A stretch of 5,014 bases of DNA from Oscillospiraceae bacterium (GTDB lineage: Bacteria; Bacillota_A; Clostridia; Oscillospirales; Oscillospiraceae): the NCBI GenBank assembly GCA_017627975.1, contig JAGAFT010000210.1, forward strand, positions 1 through 5,014. The letters run 5' to 3'. The position numbers and the translations under genes were made by a program. This document shows, piece by piece, positions 1 to 4,983 of this stretch. Positions within the stretch are counted from its first letter, which is position 1; every line of letters starts with the position of its first letter. The notes under the pieces are model-generated. The model was not told where the DNA came from. It saw nothing but the letters and a program-made list of their open reading frames with translations, and did no database searches.

Positions 1-419
1 AGCGCTGCTTCCTGTTGATGGGCGGATGCAACGACATCTTTTTCTCCGGGAGCAGCACGGGTGCGAGAGAGAATATGGCTGCCATGGCGCATCAGCTTTT
101 CGCAGAGGGAGAGATGCCGCTGATTGCCGTCGGACCCGGGATTGCCAAGGGGGACTTTCCGTCAATGTGGGCCGATCTGGTGGATTTTCCGACAGCAGGG
201 GAAGTGATCCGTGAGTACTACGAGTGGCTGGAGCGCTTCTGCTTAAGCTTCGGTGTCAGGATGATCGATTTTCGGGGTGATTTCCGTGATCGGAACGGGA
301 ACATCAGGACAGAGCTTTATCTGGACGGCCTTCATCTCAACCCGGAGGGCCACCGCGTGATGGCCGAACGGGTGGCAAAAGTGCTCGGTGTGATGGATCG
401 TGAGACAATGAATCCGTGA
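1..419 (+). CDS. SGNH/GDSL-type hydrolase, C-terminal part (5' truncated by window edge)
   Basis: The reading frame is open from the left edge (first full codon at base 3) to a TGA at 417-419, so this is the 3' part of a longer gene. Two signatures of the SGNH hydrolase superfamily are visible. A GGCND motif (bases 21-35) fits block III, where the Asn contributes to the oxyanion hole. DGLHLNPEGH (from base 324) fits block V, with the catalytic Asp (324-326) and His (333-335). The Ser (block I) and Gly (block II) motifs should lie upstream of the window. Family members are esterases or lipases that remove acyl groups from lipids, sugars or polysaccharides; the substrate cannot be told here. 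The GntR gene starts 43 bases downstream on the same strand with no terminator between them, so the two are probably co-transcribed. A TTG at 15 and an ATG at 18 fall inside the conserved domain and are not believable starts. Confidence 0.82.
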   Translation, partial: RCFLLMGGCNDIFFSGSSTGARENMAAMAHQLFAEGEMPLIAVGPGIAKGDFPSMWADLVDFPTAGEVIREYYEWLERFCLSFGVRMIDFRGDFRDRNGNIRTELYLDGLHLNPEGHRVMAERVAKVLGVMDRETMNP

Positions 420-462
420 TCCGTACAGATTTCGGATTGACAGACGTTTAAGGAGAGAAAAA

Positions 463-1158
463 ATGCAGTTTGAAAAGATCCAGAACAACGGACCGAAGGT
501 TCCGGAGCTTGTCATGGACAGCCTGCTGAAAGCAATGGAAGCCGGGACCATCCGGGTGGGAGAAGAGCTTCCGCCGGAAAGAGATCTGGCAGAGGCCCTG
601 GGCATTTCCCGCAATTCCCTGCGAGAGTGCCTTGCGATCATGAGCTTCATGGGGATCGTGGAGAACCGGGGCAACCGCAAGATCCTGGTGAAGAACGCGG
701 ACCGCTTCCGGAAGGCCCGCTCGCTGATTGACCTCTCCTATTCTCAGGACACGTTCGAGGACTTCATGGAATTCCGCCGGACCAACGAGAGAGAAATCGC
801 CAGACTGGCCTGCATCCGGGCAACGGAAGCGGACCTGGAGCGGCTTCGCAATTCGGTGGAACGGCTGGAAGCGGACGCGACGGACTTTGAAGCGGATGTG
901 GACTTCCACGTCAATCTGGCTTATGCCAGCCACAACACGATTTTCGCCGCGATGTTGAACTACGTCAACAGCCTGATCCTGGAGCTGCGCATGCGCTTCT
1001 TTGAGCGGGAGGAGTATCATGGAAAGACTGCGGAAGCGCACCGGCGCATCTATGAAGCGGTCAAGGCCAGAGATGAAGAACTGGCCGTGTACGAGATGGG
1101 CAGACACCTGAAGATTATCGAGAATTACGACGACTCAACACAGACATCAAGAGAATAA
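463..1158 (+). CDS. GntR-family transcriptional regulator, FadR/FCD subfamily
   Basis: A 231-residue protein of normal FCD-regulator length. Residues about 10-75 form the GntR winged helix-turn-helix: EELPPERDLAEALGISR (34-50) followed by SLRE and the wing IVENRGNRKILV (65-76). Residues about 85-220 are the all-helical FCD effector domain. Its metal-binding set is visible as D145 and H149 (DVDFH), H193 (AHRRIYEAV) and H215 (GRHL), so a metal-dependent carboxylate ligand is likely. The ATG at 463 is preceded by AGGAGAG (451-457), an excellent ribosome binding site. Such proteins usually bind as dimers and repress catabolic genes until a sugar acid or other organic acid binds. The nearby aldolase and TRAP genes are plausible targets, but no operator can be assigned with certainty. 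A TTGACA at 437-442 has no matching -10, so transcription probably comes from upstream of the hydrolase gene. Confidence 0.93.
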   Translation: MQFEKIQNNGPKVPELVMDSLLKAMEAGTIRVGEELPPERDLAEALGISRNSLRECLAIMSFMGIVENRGNRKILVKNADRFRKARSLIDLSYSQDTFEDFMEFRRTNEREIARLACIRATEADLERLRNSVERLEADATDFEADVDFHVNLAYASHNTIFAAMLNYVNSLILELRMRFFEREEYHGKTAEAHRRIYEAVKARDEELAVYEMGRHLKIIENYDDSTQTSRE

Positions 1159-1193
1159 AAGAATATATAGAATATAGAACTTAATACGAAACA

Positions 1194-1230
1194 GCACAGC
1201 CCCGCCGGAAGCTTTCCGGCGGGGCTGTGC
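1194..1230. terminator. 17-bp perfect hairpin between convergent genes, probable bidirectional terminator
   Basis: GCACAGCCCCGCCGGAA (1194-1210) is the exact reverse complement of 1214-1230, leaving a GCT loop. It lies 35 bases after the regulator stop and 22 bases before the aldolase stop, where a shared terminator is expected. The run of T expected after an intrinsic terminator is missing on the plus strand (CTATAAAAAA follows). On the minus strand the hairpin is followed by the modestly T-rich TGTTTCGTATT. Termination is therefore inferred from position and stem strength, not from a complete canonical motif. Confidence 0.7.
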
Positions 1231-1252
1231 CTATAAAAAATGGAAATATGAT

Positions 1253-2014
1253 TCAGGACTCGGGCAAGACAGACTGAACAATATCGCGGCACATCCGGTA
1301 GATTAGAATGGTGTCGATCCCGTAGGCGAGAAAGTCCAGGCCTTCCCGGAAAAGTTTCTTTACAAACACGGGATCAAGGCCAAGAGCACCGACCGGAACG
1401 CCCGCAGCATTCGCCAGCCGGATCATGCTGAGCAGGGCATCTTTCACTTCAGGCGCATCGAGATCCCCGCAGAGGCCCATGGAGACCGAGAGGTCAACAG
1501 GACCAAGAAAAACGGCTGAGATGCCCGGCGTACGGACAATCTCTGCAAAATTCCGGACACCCTCTGCGGACTCTACCAGCGGGATGACTGCGGTGTTCTC
1601 ATTTGCCAGACGGTAATATTCCGACCCGCCCGCACCGTATCGGTTCGCCCGGACACCGGGGCAGGCGCCGCGAATTCCCTCCGGGGTAAAGCGACAGAGC
1701 CGAACTGCCTCGGCGGCCTGTTCCGGGGTGTCGATGTTCGGGACAATAATCCCGGAAGCGCCCATGTCCAGAGACTTTTTGATCCAGACGGCGTCCAGAG
1801 CGGGAACTCTGGCCAGCATGGACATGCCTGCGGCTTCACCGGCACGGATCATGTGGACCAGTGTTTCCGTACCGTAACTCGCATGCTCCAAATCGATGGC
1901 CGCAAAGCGAAACCCTGCATAGCCAGCCGCCTCCAGAAACTCGGGGGAGGCGGTTTGAATAAAGGTACCGAGGAACGGTTTCTTTTCGGATAGAAGAGAA
2001 GAAAACAAGATCAT
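1253..2014 (-). CDS. HpcH/HpaI-family class II pyruvate aldolase
   Basis: A 253-residue protein, the usual length for this TIM-barrel family, which reversibly cleaves 2-keto-3-deoxy (4-hydroxy-2-oxo) acids to pyruvate and an aldehyde using a divalent metal. Conserved segments appear in order: DLEHASY (41-47), ARVP (68-71), GASGIIVPNIDTPEQA (85-100), GIRG (113-116), PLVESAEGV (145-153) and GPVDLSVSMG (171-180). The catalytic and metal residues known from HpaI (His45, Arg70, Glu149, Asp175) match H44, R69, E148 and D174 with a constant offset of one, so the enzyme should be active. Possible substrates include 4-hydroxy-2-oxoheptanedioate, 2-dehydro-3-deoxyglucarate and 2-keto-3-deoxyrhamnonate; the sequence does not decide. 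The ATG at 2014 has AGGAAGG (minus strand, plus coordinates 2025-2031) upstream, inside the end of the preceding gene. Only 6 bases separate the two, so they are very likely translated from one mRNA. Confidence 0.92.
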   Translation of the reverse strand: MILFSSLLSEKKPFLGTFIQTASPEFLEAAGYAGFRFAAIDLEHASYGTETLVHMIRAGEAAGMSMLARVPALDAVWIKKSLDMGASGIIVPNIDTPEQAAEAVRLCRFTPEGIRGACPGVRANRYGAGGSEYYRLANENTAVIPLVESAEGVRNFAEIVRTPGISAVFLGPVDLSVSMGLCGDLDAPEVKDALLSMIRLANAAGVPVGALGLDPVFVKKLFREGLDFLAYGIDTILIYRMCRDIVQSVLPES

Positions 2015-2020
2015 ATCCTT

Positions 2021-2746
2021 TTAACCTTCCTGTTTTGCATAATATGCCGCCGCGGGAAACTCTGACAGAAGCAGAAACAGCGCCAGTACGAAAGAGTACC
2101 AGGGGAGCGTCCCCAGGACGAAGATAAACACCAGAAGCTGCAGCCCCGCGAGCATCCAGCAGACGCCGGCCAGCCGGTGCGTTTTCCGCCAGGGAGTATC
2201 CCAGTGCAGGAGGGACGGGAAGCGGAAGGCAATCTGAGCGTCCCGCGGACAGTCAAAGAAGTGAGCTCCGAGCAGAATAAGCAGCAGCGCGAGCAGGCAG
2301 GGCAGAAAAGACGAGAACTCCGTCGCCTCTCCCGCCGCGCGGCGGAGCCAGAAGGAGCAGAGCAGCACAGAGATTACCGGAATGCTCCAGCGGCCCGTGA
2401 TACGGATCGGGGTGGGCGGAAGACGCTCGGTCTTCTGGTGCAGCCACAGCTGTCCGTGAGAGATCAGCGTCAGCACGCACATGAGCCCGGGAAGGCCGAA
2501 GACCAGCACCGCGCGGGGAATGGAGTCATCTTCACCATTTATTGCGGTCAGACCGGTCTCAACGATTTCCGGGATCTGCTTCCACAGGTGCAGTCCCAGC
2601 AGCATGGGGGACGCCGCAGTCAGCAGGGCAAAGCACAGCGACACCGCGGCTTTAACCGGCGTGACATGCCTGCCGAAATATCGGCTGGCTTCCCGCTCCT
2701 GCTCACGGGAGAGCCTGTTTGAACTTTTTCGGGTCAGATCATTCAT
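2021..2746 (-). CDS. SdpI-like integral membrane protein
   Basis: A 241-residue protein from the ATG at 2746, with about six hydrophobic segments (roughly residues 31-50, 76-97, 119-137, 147-162, 192-211 and 214-235) and a charged N-terminus (RLSREQEREASR). Residues 172-194 resemble the SdpI C-terminal signature: an IAFRFP element (172-177) followed by W186-RKTHRLAG (to 194), comparable to the family pattern iGiRtP...W.kTHrlaG. The region around IPE (58-60) to GLPG (84-87) may be a degenerate DUF1648-type segment. Bacillus SdpI is an immunity and signalling protein against the SdpC toxin, but most homologues have no known role and no toxin gene is seen here. A TTG at 2794 would add 16 residues but has no ribosome binding site and lies upstream of the promoter's -10. 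The ATG at 2746 sits at the predicted transcription start. The aldolase gene follows after 6 bases. Confidence 0.62.
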   Translation of the reverse strand: MNDLTRKSSNRLSREQEREASRYFGRHVTPVKAAVSLCFALLTAASPMLLGLHLWKQIPEIVETGLTAINGEDDSIPRAVLVFGLPGLMCVLTLISHGQLWLHQKTERLPPTPIRITGRWSIPVISVLLCSFWLRRAAGEATEFSSFLPCLLALLLILLGAHFFDCPRDAQIAFRFPSLLHWDTPWRKTHRLAGVCWMLAGLQLLVFIFVLGTLPWYSFVLALFLLLSEFPAAAYYAKQEG

Positions 2747-2753
2747 GCGGAAG

Positions 2754-2782
2754 ATTATAAGCCGATTGACCCGGAAAGTAAA
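2754..2782 (-). promoter_or_regulatory. Promoter of the membrane protein-aldolase operon
   Basis: On the minus strand, a -35-like TTTACT (plus 2777-2782; 4 of 6 bases match TTGACA) and a perfect -10 TATAAT (plus 2754-2759) are separated by exactly 17 bases. Seven bases downstream of the -10 comes the ATG at 2746, so the expected transcription start falls on or next to the start codon. The spacing and the perfect -10 make this the best promoter in the window. Confidence 0.72.
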
Positions 2783-2806
2783 GAGCTTTAGCAAATTTCC
2801 GAAAAA

Positions 2807-2835
2807 ACTAACCGGAGTGACATTCGACTAACCGG
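2807..2835. repeat. Direct repeat ACTAACCGG x2, 20-bp period, candidate operator
   Basis: ACTAACCGG occurs at 2807-2815 and again at 2827-2835. The 20-bp period puts both copies on nearly the same face of the helix (about two turns). They lie between the two divergent promoters, with centres about 64 and 84 bases upstream of the predicted minus-strand transcription start. This arrangement is typical of a tandem site for a DNA-binding protein. Which protein binds is unknown; the GntR regulator is a candidate, although that family usually prefers palindromes. Confidence 0.4.
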
Positions 2836-2854
2836 GTATTTGGGGGTTTTACAC

Positions 2855-2871
2855 AAAAACATCATGTTTTT
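2855..2871. repeat. AT-rich inverted repeat in the divergent intergenic region
   Basis: AAAAACA (2855-2861) and TGTTTTT (2865-2871) form a 7-bp inverted repeat around TCA, and T continues to 2873 on the plus strand. It lies 28 bases upstream of the -35 of the TRAP promoter. It could act as an AT-rich upstream promoter element, a protein-binding palindrome, or a weak intrinsic terminator, but the stem has only one G-C pair, so termination is unlikely. Confidence 0.3.
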
Positions 2872-2898
2872 TTCGCCCTTTTGCCGAATGGATAAGGC

Positions 2899-2927
2899 TT
2901 GAAGAACAATTCAAAAAGTTGTAGAAT
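2899..2927 (+). promoter_or_regulatory. Promoter of the TRAP transporter operon
   Basis: TTGAAG (2899-2904; 4 of 6 bases match TTGACA) and TAGAAT (2922-2927; 5 of 6 match TATAAT) are separated by exactly 17 bases. The predicted transcription start is near 2934, giving a leader of about 67 bases before the dctQ ATG. The 13-mer AGTTGTAGAATAG covering the -10 recurs at 4941-4953. Confidence 0.62.
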
Positions 2928-2941
2928 AGGCTCAGCAAAAG

Positions 2942-2995
2942 TTGGTAGGACCAAAATACCAAAAGGAATGCGGCTACCGGCATTCGAAAGGAATG
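2942..2995 (+). promoter_or_regulatory. Structured leader of dctQ with competing hairpins around the Shine-Dalgarno
   Basis: Within the predicted leader, TTGGTA (2942-2947) can pair with TACCAA (2957-2962). GAATGCGG (2966-2973) can pair with CCGGCATTC (2977-2985) through a CTA loop and one bulged G, ending one base before the Shine-Dalgarno AAAGGA (2987-2992). Alternatively CATTC (2981-2985) can pair with GAATG (2991-2995), placing most of the Shine-Dalgarno in the loop. The last two pairings share CATTC and exclude each other. No known riboswitch class is recognised. Confidence 0.35.
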
Positions 2996-3000
2996 ATGGA

Positions 3001-3525
3001 ATGAAGATCTTTAAGAAGATCATGGATATCGTAGCCATGATCGAAAAATTTATCTTGATTGTCACAGGTCTCGGCACGACAATCATCACCTTCTTAGCTG
3101 TCGTAGGCCGCAAAACAGCTCTGTATAAATTCACATGGTCGGAAGAGATCGTCATTAACGTCTTCATCATCATGATCATGTGCGGCTGCGCGCTGGCAGC
3201 CAGAGAAGGCGGGCTGATCAGCCTGTCGCTGATCTATGACGCGGTGCCGCTGAAAGCGAAAAAGATCATTGCGACGCTTTCCAATCTGGTCTGCTTTGTC
3301 TTCTACGGCATCGTCATCAAAACAGGTTTCGACAAGGTTGCAACGCAGATGGCCACAAACAAGCGCACATCCATCCTGCTGTGGCCGGAATGGGTCTTCA
3401 TGATCTTCCTGCCGATCGGCGCGATTCTGCTGGTGCTGCACACGCTCGAATACCTGATTGGGGTCTACGCGCTGAAAGAAGATCCGGTGAAAAAGGCAGG
3501 CGGGGAGGAGGCTGAGCAGGCATGA
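3001..3525 (+). CDS. dctQ: TRAP transporter small membrane subunit (DctQ family)
   Basis: A 174-residue protein, the normal size for the four-helix small permease subunit of tripartite ATP-independent periplasmic (TRAP) transporters, which use ion gradients to import carboxylates and related acids. Hydrophobic helices lie at about residues 17-38, 47-68, 87-108 and 129-154. The family signature appears as W46-SEE (46-49) followed by CGCALAAREGGLISL (61-75), corresponding to the usual W.eE...G...a.r.ggHi pattern. The ATG at 3001 is chosen because AAAGGA (2987-2992) lies 8 bases upstream. The frame is open back to a TTG at 2899, but that codon is the promoter's -35, so the longer form is not credible. 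The stop overlaps the dctM start (ATGA, 3522-3525), indicating translational coupling. The transported acid cannot be deduced. Confidence 0.9.
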   Translation: MKIFKKIMDIVAMIEKFILIVTGLGTTIITFLAVVGRKTALYKFTWSEEIVINVFIIMIMCGCALAAREGGLISLSLIYDAVPLKAKKIIATLSNLVCFVFYGIVIKTGFDKVATQMATNKRTSILLWPEWVFMIFLPIGAILLVLHTLEYLIGVYALKEDPVKKAGGEEAEQA

Positions 3526-4826
3526 TTAACTTTATTCTTTTCGGGACGTTTTTCATCTTCCTGCTGCTGAACACCCCCATCGCGGTCAGTCTGGGCATGT
3601 CCTCGATTCTGGCGATGATCTACGCGGGGGACAAAATGTCGGTGATCCCGACCAACCTGTTTTCCGGCATGGCAAAGTTCCTGCTTCTGGCCATTCCGTT
3701 CTTCGTGCTCTCCGGAAACGTCATGGCCGAGTCCGGCATCTCCAAGCGCCTGGTCCATTTTATTGACAACTGCATCGGCCATGTCCGCGGCGGCATTGCC
3801 ATCGTCTGTGTTGTGGTTGCCATGTTCTTCGGTGCCATCTCCGGCTCCGGCCCGGCGACCGTGGCGGCCCTGGGCATTATCCTGATCCCCGCCATGATTA
3901 ACCAGGGCGGTTTCTCCGCACCGTTTGCGTCTTCCCTGATGGCAGCGGCATCGTCCATCGCGATCGTCATTCCGCCGTCCATCGCGTTCGTCGTCTATGC
4001 CTCCATCACCGGCGTATCGGTCGGCGAGATGTTCATGGCCGGTATCGTGCCGGGCATCATGATGGGCCTTGCGCTGATTGTGATTGTTGTGATCGAGGTC
4101 CACAAAAAGGGGATCGTCGCCTCCCGTGAGCGCGCCTCCTGGGGCGAGCGGCTGAAATCCTTCGGCTCTGCGTTCTGGGGGCTCATGGTTCCGGTCATCA
4201 TCCTCGGCGGCATCTACGGCGGCATCTTCACCCCGACGGAAGCGGCGGCCGTATCCGTGGTGTATGCGCTTCTGGTCGGCCTGTTCATCTACCGGGAAGT
4301 CAAGTGGAAGCAGCTGGTCAAGATCCTTGTCGATTCCGGCAAAACCACCGGCGGCATCATGCTCATCATCGGCGCGGCGACGCTGTTTTCTTTCGTCTGC
4401 ACCAAGCACGGGATTTCCAAGGCCGCGCAGGCGCTGCTGCTGAATGTCGCGGGCAACAAGTATGTCTTCCTGCTGACGGTCAACATCATTTTCCTGATCG
4501 CGGGCTGCTTTGTGGACGCCAACTCCGCCATGTACATCTTCATCCCCATCATGTATCCGGTGGCGACGAAGCTCGGCGTCGATCCGATCCACTTCGGCAT
4601 CATCTCGACGGTGAACCTCGCCATCGGCCAGGTGACTCCGCCTGTCGGCGTCAACCTCTTTGTGGCGATCGGCATCAGCGACAGAATGAAGGGCCTGCGG
4701 GACAAGACCAAGGTCACCATCGCATCCATGTCCGCAGCTGTATGGCCGATGATTATTTCCTGCGTTGTCGCGCTGCTGCTCATCACCTATGTCCCCTGGT
4801 TCAGCCTGTTTATCCTCGGGCGCTGA
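3522..4826 (+). CDS. dctM: TRAP transporter large membrane subunit (DctM family)
   Basis: A 434-residue polytopic membrane protein of standard length for the large TRAP permease subunit, the ion-coupled transport channel that forms a complex with DctQ. Family motifs are clear: LAIPFFVLSGNVM (56-68), FFGAISGSGPATVAALG (102-118), GGIFTPTEAAAV (233-244), and the C-terminal repeat with DANSAM (332-337), DPIHFGI (354-360) and the substrate-region motif TPPVGVNLFVA (372-382). The pseudo-repeated N- and C-terminal halves are typical. The ATG at 3522 overlaps the dctQ stop by four bases, and a purine-rich GGGGAGGAG (3502-3510) lies upstream within dctQ. No solute-binding protein gene (dctP) follows within the window and no intrinsic terminator is seen after the stop, so transcription could continue into the ORF at 4984. 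Confidence 0.95.
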   Translation: MINFILFGTFFIFLLLNTPIAVSLGMSSILAMIYAGDKMSVIPTNLFSGMAKFLLLAIPFFVLSGNVMAESGISKRLVHFIDNCIGHVRGGIAIVCVVVAMFFGAISGSGPATVAALGIILIPAMINQGGFSAPFASSLMAAASSIAIVIPPSIAFVVYASITGVSVGEMFMAGIVPGIMMGLALIVIVVIEVHKKGIVASRERASWGERLKSFGSAFWGLMVPVIILGGIYGGIFTPTEAAAVSVVYALLVGLFIYREVKWKQLVKILVDSGKTTGGIMLIIGAATLFSFVCTKHGISKAAQALLLNVAGNKYVFLLTVNIIFLIAGCFVDANSAMYIFIPIMYPVATKLGVDPIHFGIISTVNLAIGQVTPPVGVNLFVAIGISDRMKGLRDKTKVTIASMSAAVWPMIISCVVALLLITYVPWFSLFILGR

Positions 4827-4841
4827 GCCTGAATCCGTATC

Positions 4842-4861
4842 TTAAACGCGCATGCGTTTAA
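4842..4861. repeat. 8-bp inverted repeat just downstream of dctM
   Basis: TTAAACGC (4842-4849) and GCGTTTAA (4854-4861) form a perfect inverted repeat around GCAT, 15 bases after the dctM stop. It is followed by an A-rich rather than T-rich tract, so it is not a canonical plus-strand terminator. It may stabilise the mRNA 3' end, end transcription weakly, or be a protein-binding palindrome. Confidence 0.4.
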
Positions 4862-4881
4862 AATAAAAAATAATATGGGTA

Positions 4882-4899
4882 TCGGCTTTAGTCAGCCGA
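4882..4899. repeat. 6-bp inverted repeat between dctM and the right-edge ORF
   Basis: TCGGCT (4882-4887) and AGCCGA (4894-4899) pair around TTAGTC. No T-tract follows on the plus strand. Its role is unknown; it could belong to the dctM 3' region or be a remnant of a mobile element. Confidence 0.3.
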
Positions 4900-4917
4900 C
4901 CACAAGAAATAGTATTG

Positions 4918-4935
4918 TGTCCTGAAAAATGGACA
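4918..4935. repeat. TGTCC/GGACA inverted repeat, possible end of a mobile element
   Basis: TGTCC (4918-4922) and GGACA (4931-4935) flank TGAAAAAT. It lies directly upstream of the promoter and of a short reading frame that may be a transposase, the position where the left end of an insertion sequence would be expected. The right end and target-site duplication are outside the window, so this remains a suggestion. Confidence 0.25.
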
Positions 4936-4951
4936 GGAACAGTTGTAGAAT
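4922..4951 (+). promoter_or_regulatory. Promoter of the right-edge ORF
   Basis: The -10 TAGAAT (4946-4951) sits within AGTTGTAGAATAG, the same 13-mer as the TRAP promoter. A weaker -35, CTGAAA (4922-4927), stands 18 bases upstream. The predicted transcription start is about 4958, roughly 26 bases before the ATG at 4984. Confidence 0.5.
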
Positions 4952-4952
4952 A

Positions 4953-4980
4953 GAAGCATCAAAGAGAACGGAGATGCTTC
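4953..4980 (+). promoter_or_regulatory. Inverted repeat overlapping the ribosome binding site of the right-edge ORF
   Basis: GAAGCATC (4953-4960) and GATGCTTC (4973-4980) are perfect complements separated by 12 bases. The right arm begins at the end of the Shine-Dalgarno-like ACGGAG (4968-4973), and the ATG at 4984 follows four bases after the arm. The stem would impede initiation in any RNA containing both arms. Transcripts from the local promoter should start near 4958 and lack most of the left arm, so only read-through RNA would fold fully. Confidence 0.45.
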
Positions 4981-4983
4981 AAG

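Noticed and set aside
437..465. Consensus -35 TTGACA at 437-442 upstream of the GntR gene
   Set aside because: The position 17 bases downstream (AAAATG, 460-465) is not a -10 and overlaps the start codon, so it does not form a usable promoter.
448..1107. A 219-codon minus-strand frame opposite the GntR gene
   Set aside because: The plus-strand frame has a full GntR/FCD protein and a strong ribosome binding site; the antisense frame shows no domain or translation signal.
2177..2722. A 181-codon plus-strand frame opposite the SdpI-like gene
   Set aside because: It is highly charged and Gln/Arg-rich with no recognisable motif, while the opposite strand has membrane helices, a promoter and an adjacent operon partner.
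2747..2794. Longer SdpI-like protein starting at TTG 2794
   Set aside because: No ribosome binding site precedes it and it would lie upstream of the -10 box of the only good promoter.
2899..3000. Longer dctQ starting at TTG 2899 (208 residues)
   Set aside because: The TTG is part of the promoter's -35, the added residues have no DctQ similarity, and the ATG at 3001 has a well-placed Shine-Dalgarno.
3465..4592. A 375-codon open frame on the minus strand opposite dctM
   Set aside because: It is antisense to a clear DctM gene, very rich in His, Asp, Arg and Gln as expected from a shadow of a GC-rich membrane gene, and matches no family.
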